DNA of 64,000 nt from Ruminiclostridium sp. GTDB lineage: Bacteria > Bacillota > Clostridia > Oscillospirales > Ruminococcaceae. The notes beneath the pieces were generated by a model. It worked only from the letters and a program-made list of their open reading frames with translations. It was not told the origin of the DNA and made no database searches. The stretch covers positions 1 through 64,000 of the forward strand of contig JAGBLA010000003.1 in the NCBI GenBank assembly GCA_017635675.1, in the 5' to 3' direction. Made by a program: the position numbers and the translations under genes. Of this stretch, positions 52,784 to 61,217 are shown piece by piece. Position 1 is the first letter of the stretch; every line of letters starts with the position of its first letter.

Positions 52784-54271
52784 ATGAAATACATCATGTC
52801 AATAGATCAGGGAACGACCTCCTCGCGCGCTGTCATATTCGACCGGAGCGCAGAGGTAGCAGCCGTTGCGCAGCGTGAATTTACGCAGATATACCCCGAG
52901 CCCGGGTATGTGGAGCATGACCCGGACGAGATATTCTCCACGCAGCTCGAAGTCTGCCGCGACGCTATGCTCAACGCGGGTGCTGAAGCGTCGGATATTG
53001 CCGCGATAGGCATTACGAACCAGCGCGAGACTACCATAGTCTGGGACAGGCAGACCGGACGCCCCATATATAACGCGATAGTCTGGCAGTGCCGAAGGAC
53101 GGCGCCGCTCTGCCGTGAGCTTGAGGAACGCGGTCTGGGGGATAAGATACGCGAAAAGACGGGACTTCTGATAGACCCGTATTTCAGCGCGGGTAAGCTC
53201 AAATGGATACTCGACAATGTGGACGGAGCGAGAGAGCGGGCCGAGCGCGGCGAGCTTCTCTTCGGCACAGTGGACTGCTGGCTGATGTGGAAGCTGTCGG
53301 GCGGCAGGGCGCACGTTACCGATTATTCCAATGCGTCGCGGACAATGCTGTTCAATATCCACACCCTCGACTGGGACGACGAGCTGCTGGAGATATTCGG
53401 AGTACCGCGCTGTATGCTGCCGAAGGCAGTGGATTCATCAGGCGTCATCTGCGAGACTGCACCCGAGATATTCGGCAGGAGCATACCCATAGCGGGCTGC
53501 GCGGGCGACCAGCAGGCTGCGCTTTTCGGTCAGCGCTGCTTTGAGAACGGCGATGTCAAGAACACCTACGGCACAGGCGCTTTCCTGCTGATGAACACGG
53601 GGAGCGAGCCCGCGTCATCGGAAAGCGGGCTGCTGACTACGATAGCGTGGGGCATAGGCGGCAGGACTACCTATGCGCTTGAAGGCTCGGTATTTATCGC
53701 GGGTGCGGTGGTCAAATGGCTGCGGGACGAAATGGAGCTTATCGAGACTGCCGCGGACACGGAATGGCTCGCCAAGAGCGTCCCCGATAACGGCGGAGTG
53801 TATCTCGTGCCCGCGTTCGTGGGGCTCGGAGCGCCTTACTGGGACAGCGAGGCGCGCGGCACCATTACAGGGCTCACCCGCGGCAGCGGACGGCGGCATA
53901 TTGTCAGAGCCGCCCTTGAATCTATCGCCTATCAGACCTGTGATGTGCTGGCGGCTATGGAAAAGGACGCAGGCAGGCTGGGTACAGTAAAGGCTGACGG
54001 CGGTGCGAGCGCCAACAACTTCCTTATGCAGTTCCAGTCGGACGTGGCGGCGCGCACAGTGGTGCGTCCGCATAACGTGGAGACCACGGCGCTCGGCGCG
54101 TGCCTGCTGGCGGGGCTTGGCTGCGGATTTTTCGGTGATATAGCGGAGCTCGGACGTCTCGGCGGAGCTCCGGAGACATTTACGCCGCAGATGTCGGAGG
54201 AACACCGCACAGAGCTGCTGCGCGGCTGGCATGACGCGGTGAAACGCACATTTTCCACTTCGGGAGAGTGA
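52784..54271 (+). CDS. glpK: Glycerol kinase
   Basis: A 495-residue FGGY kinase making glycerol 3-phosphate. Motifs include [56 protein letters not shown] and the C-terminal [16 protein letters not shown]. Length matches GlpK. No glpF or glpD/glpO is adjacent. The CDF transporter starts 6 nt later, so the two are cotranscribed without an obvious functional tie. Ribosome-binding site is AAAGGGTGAG. Confidence 0.95.
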   Translation: MKYIMSIDQGTTSSRAVIFDRSAEVAAVAQREFTQIYPEPGYVEHDPDEIFSTQLEVCRDAMLNAGAEASDIAAIGITNQRETTIVWDRQTGRPIYNAIVWQCRRTAPLCRELEERGLGDKIREKTGLLIDPYFSAGKLKWILDNVDGARERAERGELLFGTVDCWLMWKLSGGRAHVTDYSNASRTMLFNIHTLDWDDELLEIFGVPRCMLPKAVDSSGVICETAPEIFGRSIPIAGCAGDQQAALFGQRCFENGDVKNTYGTGAFLLMNTGSEPASSESGLLTTIAWGIGGRTTYALEGSVFIAGAVVKWLRDEMELIETAADTEWLAKSVPDNGGVYLVPAFVGLGAPYWDSEARGTITGLTRGSGRRHIVRAALESIAYQTCDVLAAMEKDAGRLGTVKADGGASANNFLMQFQSDVAARTVVRPHNVETTALGACLLAGLGCGFFGDIAELGRLGGAPETFTPQMSEEHRTELLRGWHDAVKRTFSTSGE

Positions 54272-54277
54272 TGACAG

Positions 54278-55207
54278 ATGATAAAGCTGCTTGCACGGCT
54301 TTTTATCAAGGACTTTGATAATACCTCCGACCATACGGTCCGTGCGAGGTACGGCATACTTGCCGGAGTGGTAGGCATAGTGCTGAATATCCTGCTGTTT
54401 GCGGGAAAGCTCGCGGCAGGGCTGATATCATCATCGGTGTCGGTGGTCGCGGACGCGTTCAACAACCTGTCCGACGCGGGAAGCTCGGTGGTTTCCATTG
54501 CGGGCTGCCGTATCGCGGCTGCGCCTGCGGACAGGGAACACCCGTTCGGACACGGCAGAGCCGAGTATATCGCAGGGCTTGTGGTGTCCTGCTCCATAGT
54601 GTTCATGGCGCTTGAGATAGGGCGGGAGTCGGTGGCTAAGCTGATAACGCCCGAGGAGCCGACTGCCGATATGCTGACCTTTGCGGTGCTGGGTGCGTCG
54701 ATACTCGTGAAGCTGTACATCTACGCGTACAACCGTCATCTCAGCAGGCTGATAAACTCCGCGCCTATGAAAGCGGTAGCTGTTGACAGCCTGTCGGACT
54801 GCATCTCAACGCTTGCCGCTGCGGGTTCGCTGGTAGTATATGCGGTGTGGGGGCTGAACATCGACGGCTGGGTAGGACTTCTGATAGCGCTTATAATCAC
54901 CCGCGCGGGTATAAATGCCGCAAAGGAGAGCCTTACCATACTTCTCGGGAGCCGCGCGGACGATGAATATATCGAGGGAATACATGATACGGCGCGGAAG
55001 TTCGAGGGGATAATCGGCATACACGACTTGTACGTGCATAATTACGGCGTGGGCAGGAACGTGGTGTCGCTGCACGCCGAGATACCCGATACGGCGAGCT
55101 TTGTGGAGGCTCACGAAATGGCGGACGCGCTTGAGAACGAGATAGCGGAGAAATTCGGTGCCGTGGTGACAGTCCACATGGACCCGATACACGTATCCGA
55201 TGAATAA
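54278..55207 (+). CDS. Cation diffusion facilitator transporter
   Basis: A 309-residue CDF protein with six membrane helices (~20-215) and a C-terminal cytoplasmic metal-sensing domain (~215-309). The metal-site helices read SVSVVADAFNNLSDAGSSVV and VAVDSLSDCIST, and the loop motif HPFGHGRAEYIAG is standard. The family exports Zn, Fe, Mn or Co in exchange for protons. The exact metal cannot be read. It lies 6 nt after glpK, and a short hairpin follows. Confidence 0.9.
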   Translation: MIKLLARLFIKDFDNTSDHTVRARYGILAGVVGIVLNILLFAGKLAAGLISSSVSVVADAFNNLSDAGSSVVSIAGCRIAAAPADREHPFGHGRAEYIAGLVVSCSIVFMALEIGRESVAKLITPEEPTADMLTFAVLGASILVKLYIYAYNRHLSRLINSAPMKAVAVDSLSDCISTLAAAGSLVVYAVWGLNIDGWVGLLIALIITRAGINAAKESLTILLGSRADDEYIEGIHDTARKFEGIIGIHDLYVHNYGVGRNVVSLHAEIPDTASFVEAHEMADALENEIAEKFGAVVTVHMDPIHVSDE

Positions 55208-55211
55208 GAAA

Positions 55212-55240
55212 GCCGCGCACAGTCAATGTGCGGTGTTTTG
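55212..55240 (+). terminator. Probable terminator of glpK-CDF
   Basis: CGCACA (55216-55221), 5-nt loop, TGTGCG (55227-55232), then GTGTTTTG. Confidence 0.55.
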
Positions 55241-55272
55241 CATGAAATATTTCCCACAGGCACAGGTCAAAG

Positions 55273-55301
55273 TTGACAATCGCCGCTTGCGGTGGTATAA
55301 T
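55273..55301 (+). promoter_or_regulatory. Promoter of iorA-iorB-paaK
   Basis: TTGACA (55273-55278), 17 nt, TATAAT (55296-55301). Confidence 0.9.
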
Positions 55302-55371
55302 AAAACAGATGTACAGCCGTTCGCACGGGTATAGGTGAACGGCATGAATACGGCATAAGGACGGAAAAGAA

Positions 55372-57192
55372 ATGCACAAGGAATTTTTAATGGGAAATGC
55401 CGCCATAGCGCGCGGGGCGATAGCTGCAGGGCTTGATCTTATCGCGGGATATCCCGGCACGCCCTCCACCGAGGTGCTTGAGACCTCGGCAAAATGCAAT
55501 AAGGACGGCTCGATGTATGTCGAATGGTCGGTGAACGAGAAAGCCGCGCTTGAAGTCGCGGCGGGAGCTGCGTACTGCGGCGCGAGGACAATGGTGACCA
55601 TGAAGCAGGTTGGACTGAATGTAGCCTCCGACCCGCTGATGAGCCTTGCGTACATCGGCGTGAAGGGCGGCATGGTCGTGCTGGTGGCGGACGACCCCGG
55701 TCCGATTTCCTCACAGACCGAGCAGGATACCCGCACTTTCGCGGCATATTCCAAGCTGCCGTGCTTTGACCCGTCGAGCGTGCAGGAAGCCTATGACATG
55801 ATAGGCGAAGCTTTTGAGCTTTCCGAGCGCTGCGGCACACCGGTGCTGTTCAGACCGACAACGAGGGTCTGTCACGGCTACGCGTCGATAGATGTCAAGG
55901 ACGAGAGCGAGTATAAGCATAATAAGCCGGAGGGCTTTAAGCGCGACCCGTCTAAATGGGTCATTTTCCCGCGGCTTTCATACAACGCGCATATACGCAT
56001 CGAGGACAGGAACGTTAAGCTGTCGGAGGAGTTTTCGCGTTATCCGCGCAATATCGTCATACCCGCGGCTGACGGTGTCTGTCGGAAGGGAATAGTGTCC
56101 CACGGCATAAGCTGGACGTATGTGACCGAGGCTCTTGCGGGAAAGCCCGCTCCCCGCGCCATGAAAGTGACCACGCCGTTCCCGTTCCCGGAGCAGCTTG
56201 CGCTGAGTTTCCTTGACGGACTGGACGAGGTGCTCTGCATAGAGGAACTCGACCCGGTGATAGAGCGGGAGCTGACATATATCTGCGGAAAGCATCATCT
56301 GCCGGTGAAGATACGCGGCAAACTCACCCATGACGTGAAGAATGCGGGCGAGAACACCTGCGGCTCCGTGGCTGCGGATATCGCGGATTTCATGGGCTGG
56401 GAGAAGCCCGCTGCCGCAAAAGCGGAGGAGCCGCCTGCGCTTCCCGTGCGCCCGCCTGTACTGTGCGCGGGCTGTCCGCACCGTGCGTCGTTCTTTGCGG
56501 TGAAGGAAGCCATGAAGGGACAGAAAGCGGTATTCTGCGGGGATATAGGCTGCTACACCCTCGGAAATGCCATGCCGCTCGACATGGTGGATACCTGCCT
56601 GTGCATGGGTGCGGGAGTGAACATCACCCAGGGTATCGGACATATCGAGCCGGACACGAAATGCTTTGCGTTCGTGGGAGATTCCACGTTCTTCGCCTCC
56701 GCTGTAACGGGAGCGGTGAACGCGGTGTATAATCAGGCGGATATGACGCTTGTGATACTTGACAACTCCACCACTGCCATGACGGGACATCAGCCGCACC
56801 CAGGCACGGGTCACACCATGATGGGCGAGATAGTTGAAAAAATAGACATCACCGCCGTACTGCACGGTGTTGGAGTAAAGACGGTCGAAACCGTGGATCC
56901 TCTCGACCTCAGCGTTTCTGTGGAGACGATACGGCGCGTGGCTGCGGAAAAGGGCGTGAAAGCCGTGATATTCAGGTCGCCCTGCGCGGTGATAAAAAAG
57001 CCCGAAGCTCCTGCGGTCATCGACACGGAGATATGCACAAACTGCAAGCACTGCATAAAGACGCTGGGCTGCCCGGGGATAGTGCTGAAGAACGGGCGCG
57101 CGGCGATAGAGAGCTCGCTGTGTACAGGCTGCGGGCTGTGTTCGCAGGTGTGCAAATTCGGCGCGATAAGATTAACGAAGGAGGGCGAATGA
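55372..57192 (+). CDS. iorA: Indolepyruvate:ferredoxin oxidoreductase, alpha subunit
   Basis: A 606-residue thiamine-diphosphate enzyme subunit that interconverts aryl-2-oxo acids (indolepyruvate, phenylpyruvate) and aryl-acyl-CoA with ferredoxin. The N-terminal pyrimidine-binding domain includes GYPGTPSTEVLE. The TPP domain has CAGCPHR and GDIGCYTLG. The C-terminal ferredoxin domain carries two 4Fe-4S clusters (CTNCKHCIKTLGCP and CTGCGLCSQVCK). iorB follows one base after the stop. Confidence 0.96.
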   Translation: MHKEFLMGNAAIARGAIAAGLDLIAGYPGTPSTEVLETSAKCNKDGSMYVEWSVNEKAALEVAAGAAYCGARTMVTMKQVGLNVASDPLMSLAYIGVKGGMVVLVADDPGPISSQTEQDTRTFAAYSKLPCFDPSSVQEAYDMIGEAFELSERCGTPVLFRPTTRVCHGYASIDVKDESEYKHNKPEGFKRDPSKWVIFPRLSYNAHIRIEDRNVKLSEEFSRYPRNIVIPAADGVCRKGIVSHGISWTYVTEALAGKPAPRAMKVTTPFPFPEQLALSFLDGLDEVLCIEELDPVIERELTYICGKHHLPVKIRGKLTHDVKNAGENTCGSVAADIADFMGWEKPAAAKAEEPPALPVRPPVLCAGCPHRASFFAVKEAMKGQKAVFCGDIGCYTLGNAMPLDMVDTCLCMGAGVNITQGIGHIEPDTKCFAFVGDSTFFASAVTGAVNAVYNQADMTLVILDNSTTAMTGHQPHPGTGHTMMGEIVEKIDITAVLHGVGVKTVETVDPLDLSVSVETIRRVAAEKGVKAVIFRSPCAVIKKPEAPAVIDTEICTNCKHCIKTLGCPGIVLKNGRAAIESSLCTGCGLCSQVCKFGAIRLTKEGE

Positions 57193-57193
57193 T

Positions 57194-57769
57194 ATGCAGA
57201 CGAACATCATGATATGCGGCGTCGGCGGTCAGGGTATAGTCCTCACGTCGAAACTCACCGCGGCGACTGCCGTGTCTCACAATGTCCCCGTCATGAGCGC
57301 GGAGACAATAGGCATGGCGCAGAAGGGCGGCAGCGTGTTCAGCTTTCTGCGGCTGGGTGAAGGGATAGCAAGCCCCATGTTCCCCGAGGGGAGTGCCGAC
57401 CTGCTGATAGGCTTTGAGCCGTCGGAGGCGGTAAGAATGTTCCCGTATCTGAAAAAAGGCGGGAAAGCGATAGTCAACACCCACCCGATAATGCCTGTGA
57501 CGGCGGCGCTGACAGGCTCGGATTACGACGGCGCGGATATGCTGGACTATATCCGCCGCAACACCGAGGACCCGGTATTCGTGGACGGCGACAGGGCGTG
57601 CGCGGAGATAGGTTCACCGAAGGTGCTCAATATGGTGATGCTTGGAGCGGCAGTAGCCACAGGACTGCTCCCGTTCACGCTTGACGAGATAGAGCAGACC
57701 ATGAGAGCCACCGTAAAACCGCAGTTTGCCGAGCTCAACAGCAAGGCACTGAGATATAAATGCCGATAA
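57194..57769 (+). CDS. iorB: Indolepyruvate:ferredoxin oxidoreductase, beta subunit
   Basis: The 191-residue gamma-type subunit of 2-oxoacid oxidoreductases. GVGGQGIVLTSKL at the N-terminus and SAETIGMAQKGGSVFSFLRLG are diagnostic. It completes the alpha2-beta2 enzyme with IorA. Its start is one base past the iorA stop, and the second paaK follows 21 nt after its own stop, giving a compact iorA-iorB-paaK operon. Confidence 0.95.
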   Translation: MQTNIMICGVGGQGIVLTSKLTAATAVSHNVPVMSAETIGMAQKGGSVFSFLRLGEGIASPMFPEGSADLLIGFEPSEAVRMFPYLKKGGKAIVNTHPIMPVTAALTGSDYDGADMLDYIRRNTEDPVFVDGDRACAEIGSPKVLNMVMLGAAVATGLLPFTLDEIEQTMRATVKPQFAELNSKALRYKCR

Positions 57770-57790
57770 TTTTTGAAAGGACATAAAATC

Positions 57791-59032
57791 ATGCAGATAA
57801 CCGACAAACAGCTCGAACAGGTAAACAGCCGGATCAAGGCGCTTGTAAGCGCGGGGAGTTTCTACGGAAGGAAACTCGAAGAAGCGGGCATTACGGAAGT
57901 GCGCTCGTACGAGGAATTTCTCAAGCTGCCGTTCTCGGAGAAAAAGGATCTCCGTGACGCTTACCCGCTGGGACTTATGACTGCTCCCGAGGAGCAGATA
58001 GTTCGTATCCACTCCTCCTCAGGCACCACAGGCACACCGGTCATAATCCCATATACCGCGAAGGACGTTGACGACTGGGCGACCATGTTCGCACGCTGCT
58101 ACGAGTTTGCCGGGATAACCAACAAAGACCGCATACAGATAACTCCCGGCTATGGTCTGTGGACGGCGGGCATAGGATTTCAGGCGGGCGCGGAAAAGCT
58201 CGGGGCAATGGTAGTCCCCATGGGTCCCGGCAACACGGACAAGCAGATAGAGATGATGATATCACTTGAGACCACAGTGCTGTGCGCCACCTCGTCATAC
58301 GCGTTGCTGCTTGCGGAGGAGATACAGAAACGCGGTCTCCGCGACAAGATAAAGCTGAAAAAGGGTGTCATAGGCTCCGAGCGCTGGAGCCAGAAGATGC
58401 GCGACAGGATAGCGAACGAGCTCGGTATCGAGCTCTATGACATATACGGACTTACCGAGATATACGGCCCCGGAATAGGCATAAACTGCACAAAGGAAGA
58501 GGGTATGCATTACTGGGACGATTTCCTGTATCTTGAGATAATCGACCCTAAGACGGGCGAACCCGTGCCGGACGGTGAAATGGGCGAGATAGTTATAACC
58601 ACGCTCGTCAAGGAGGGCGCTCCGCTTATACGCTACCGCACCCACGATCTTTCCCGCATTATCCCCGACAGGTGCAGCTGCGGCAGCGAGTTCCCGCGCC
58701 TTGACCGCATAATGGGAAGAACGGACGACATGATGAAGATAAAGGGCGTGAACGTGTTCCCGAGCCAGATAGAGGAAGTCCTCCAGACGTTCCCCGAGAT
58801 CTCCAGCGAGTACCAGATACGCATTTCCCACCTTGACGGCAAGGACACCATGCGCATTTACGTGGAGACTACCGGCGATGTGGATTTCAACGAGCTTTCA
58901 AAGCGTATAGCGGAAAAAGTCAAGAGCCGCATAGGGTTCACGCCTATCGTAAAGGCAGTGGAAGTTGGCGTGCTCCCGCGCAGCATGAAGAAGACTGCCC
59001 GTGTCATCGACGAGAGGTATAACGAAGAATGA
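57791..59032 (+). CDS. paaK: Phenylacetate-CoA ligase (AMP-forming), copy 2
   Basis: A 413-residue paralogue of the enzyme at 50.9 kb. The P-loop is HSSSGTTGTPVI, the A5 motif is YDIYGLTEIYGPG, and GRTDDMMKIKGVNVFPSQIEE closes the hinge. Start ATG 57791 has GAAAGGA upstream; an in-frame TTG at 57773 is less likely. Its operon with iorAB indicates a role in the same aryl-CoA step. Two divergent copies may serve different arylacetates. The stop overlaps the next gene (ATGA). Confidence 0.93.
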   Translation: MQITDKQLEQVNSRIKALVSAGSFYGRKLEEAGITEVRSYEEFLKLPFSEKKDLRDAYPLGLMTAPEEQIVRIHSSSGTTGTPVIIPYTAKDVDDWATMFARCYEFAGITNKDRIQITPGYGLWTAGIGFQAGAEKLGAMVVPMGPGNTDKQIEMMISLETTVLCATSSYALLLAEEIQKRGLRDKIKLKKGVIGSERWSQKMRDRIANELGIELYDIYGLTEIYGPGIGINCTKEEGMHYWDDFLYLEIIDPKTGEPVPDGEMGEIVITTLVKEGAPLIRYRTHDLSRIIPDRCSCGSEFPRLDRIMGRTDDMMKIKGVNVFPSQIEEVLQTFPEISSEYQIRISHLDGKDTMRIYVETTGDVDFNELSKRIAEKVKSRIGFTPIVKAVEVGVLPRSMKKTARVIDERYNEE

Positions 59033-60129
59033 GCGAGAGACCCCGTGTGCCGGTAAAGCGGCTGGTCGTCGGCGGCACGCTGCTGCTGCTCGGCGGTGCG
59101 GGCATAGCGGCAGCGCGTCTGATAGACGGCTTTGCGGACTTCTACGGATTTACCGTATATCCTCACGTAGTGAACATTTTCGCGCGCATAAGCGGAATTT
59201 TCCCGTTCTCGCTGGCGGAGATACTTGTGATAGCGGGAGTGCTGCTGGCTCTGTTCGCAATAGTGTATTTCATAGCGGGCATGATACGCCGCAAAGGCAG
59301 CAGAGGAAGGTTCCTGCTGTCATCGCTGTCGAGCGTACTGCTCGTTGGCGGGATACTGCTGTTTGAATTCGCTTACGGCATGGGGATAAATTACAGCCGC
59401 AAGCCGTTTTCGCAGATAGCGGGGCTTACTACAGGGAAATACTCAAAAGCGCAGGTGCGCGAGGTGCTTGAACACGCGATATCGGAGCTTACCGAGGCGG
59501 GGAAGAACGTGACGATCGACGGCAGCGGACATATCGTGGTGCCTGAGGATCTTTCGGCGCGCGCGGTCTCGGCGATGCAGAAGCTCGGCGAGAGCTATGA
59601 GCCGCTGGATTCGTACTACGCGGGCGTAAAGCCTGTGATGCTGTCGGAGCTTATGTGCTACGGGCATATCACGGGTATATTCACGTTCTATTCCATGGAA
59701 GCGAACCTCAACATGAAGAACAATGCCGAGGAGCTCGGCCACGCGGCTTGCCATGAGCTGTCGCACATGACTGGGTTCATGCGGGAGGACGAAGCGAATT
59801 TCATCTCGTTTCTCGCCTGCCGCGACAGCTCCGACCCGTATCTTACATACAGCGGGTGGTATGACATCACGATTTACCTGCTCAACGCATACTATCCCGA
59901 CGCGACGGCGGAGGAGTACGCCGAGGTCTATATGATGATACCGGAAGCCGTGCGGAAACAGCTTGTGATGCAGAATGAGTTCTGGGACAAGTACAAGACC
60001 GATTTCGGTGAAGCTGCGGAGGCTATGAACGATGTGTATCTCAAGATAAACGACCAGTCCGACGGCACCAAGAGTTACGGCAGGGTGGTTGACCTCGTTA
60101 TCGCGGATCATTACAGAGAAAAATCATAA
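59029..60129 (+). CDS. DUF3810 family membrane metalloprotease-like protein
   Basis: A 366-residue protein with three N-terminal membrane helices (~10-30, ~55-85, ~95-120) and a large outer domain. The zinc-protease signature HELSH (H242, E243, H246) is followed by REDEANFISFLAC, whose Glu could be the third ligand. This matches the DUF3810 family. Its stop-start overlap (ATGA) with paaK implies cotranscription with the aryl-CoA operon, which has no clear biochemical reason. Substrate unknown. Confidence 0.82.
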   Translation: MSERPRVPVKRLVVGGTLLLLGGAGIAAARLIDGFADFYGFTVYPHVVNIFARISGIFPFSLAEILVIAGVLLALFAIVYFIAGMIRRKGSRGRFLLSSLSSVLLVGGILLFEFAYGMGINYSRKPFSQIAGLTTGKYSKAQVREVLEHAISELTEAGKNVTIDGSGHIVVPEDLSARAVSAMQKLGESYEPLDSYYAGVKPVMLSELMCYGHITGIFTFYSMEANLNMKNNAEELGHAACHELSHMTGFMREDEANFISFLACRDSSDPYLTYSGWYDITIYLLNAYYPDATAEEYAEVYMMIPEAVRKQLVMQNEFWDKYKTDFGEAAEAMNDVYLKINDQSDGTKSYGRVVDLVIADHYREKS

Positions 60130-60146
60130 AAAATATCAAAAAGGTG

Positions 60147-60175
60147 TTTACAAATCATCAAGAATGTTGTATAAT
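60147..60175 (+). promoter_or_regulatory. Promoter of the SH3 surface protein gene
   Basis: TTTACA (60147-60152), 17 nt, TATAAT (60170-60175). Confidence 0.82.
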
Positions 60176-60220
60176 GTAAAATAGTGCAATACTATATGTA
60201 GATGCGAAAGGATTGATAGC

Positions 60221-61129
60221 ATGAAAAAGCTGAAGAAATACATATCTGTCATTACGGCAGTACTCATGCTCGGAGCATATACAGCTCTTCCCGTTTACGC
60301 GGAGGCTGATCCGACAGCATTTGCCGATGATGACCCGGACGAGATAGTCCCTATCGAGGAAGAGGACGACGAGGACGCTGAGCCCGACGCGGATGCCCCC
60401 GACGAGGAGCCGGGAGAGATCGACTTTGTAAATGACGACGAGGATGATCCGGACGAAACGGAGCCTCAGGAAGACGAAAACACCCTTCCGGACGAGGATA
60501 TAGTTCTTATCACTCCCGAGGGTACCACCAATGCAGGAGCCGACGCGGCGGCAAACGAGATACCACCGTACACCGCTACCGGCGAATACACGATGTACGC
60601 GAATGAAGTGGTGAACGTGCGTTACGGTCCCGATACAAGCTACAGCAAGGCAGGTACGGTATATGCGACCTCTCCCGTCACAGTGGTGGGTTACAGCGGC
60701 GGCTGGCTTGCGATAAAGTACAACAACTCGATAGGTTTCGTGGCGTCAAGCTTCTTCTCGGACAAGGCTCCCGAGACCACCACGGCGGCATCGACCGCGG
60801 AGACCACTCCCGCGCCGGAAACCGAGGAGACTACTCCCGCGGCGGCGCAGATAGAGGAGACCTTCCCGCAGGAGACCCAGCCCCCTGTCGAGGACGATAC
60901 ACCCGTTGCGGAGACCGAGGCTGCCGAGCGTGATACTACCGTCACCACAAAGGAGGAGACGGGCGACGATCCCGCGGCGGCAGCTTCGGAGGACGACAAT
61001 GACAATAAGCCGAGCGGGCTTATGAGCATACTCATAGCTCTCGGTGCGGCAGTCGGAACGTTCGTCGTGCTCGGCGTTGTACCCGTAATGATACATCGGA
61101 TACATCACAACAAGCTCTATCAGTATTGA
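60221..61129 (+). CDS. Acidic surface protein with bacterial SH3 domain and C-terminal membrane anchor
   Basis: A 302-residue exported protein. The signal peptide (~1-28) ends VYAEA. Residues ~30-105 are extremely Asp/Glu-rich. A bacterial SH3 domain lies at ~125-187 (VNVRYGPDTSYSKAGTVY, GWLAIKYNNSIGFVASSFF), the type that often binds cell-wall peptides. A Thr/Pro/Glu stalk (~190-265) leads to one membrane helix (~267-290, SILIALGAAVGTFVVLGVV) and a short basic tail. No sortase motif precedes the helix, so it is membrane-anchored. Domain order suggests a wall-contacting surface protein. Function unknown. Ribosome-binding site GAAAGGA. Confidence 0.8.
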   Translation: MKKLKKYISVITAVLMLGAYTALPVYAEADPTAFADDDPDEIVPIEEEDDEDAEPDADAPDEEPGEIDFVNDDEDDPDETEPQEDENTLPDEDIVLITPEGTTNAGADAAANEIPPYTATGEYTMYANEVVNVRYGPDTSYSKAGTVYATSPVTVVGYSGGWLAIKYNNSIGFVASSFFSDKAPETTTAASTAETTPAPETEETTPAAAQIEETFPQETQPPVEDDTPVAETEAAERDTTVTTKEETGDDPAAAASEDDNDNKPSGLMSILIALGAAVGTFVVLGVVPVMIHRIHHNKLYQY

Positions 61130-61148
61130 TAAACAGCGTTCAGCGCAA

Positions 61149-61175
61149 AGTCCCCCGCCAACTGCGGGGGATATG
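61149..61175 (+). terminator. Possible weak terminator after the SH3 protein gene
   Basis: TCCCCCGC-CAACT-GCGGGGGA (61151-61171) is an 8-bp GC stem with only TATGTGTT after it. Confidence 0.45.
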
Positions 61176-61217
61176 TGTTATTCATCATAAATACGCATGA
61201 CTCGGGAGACATATAAT

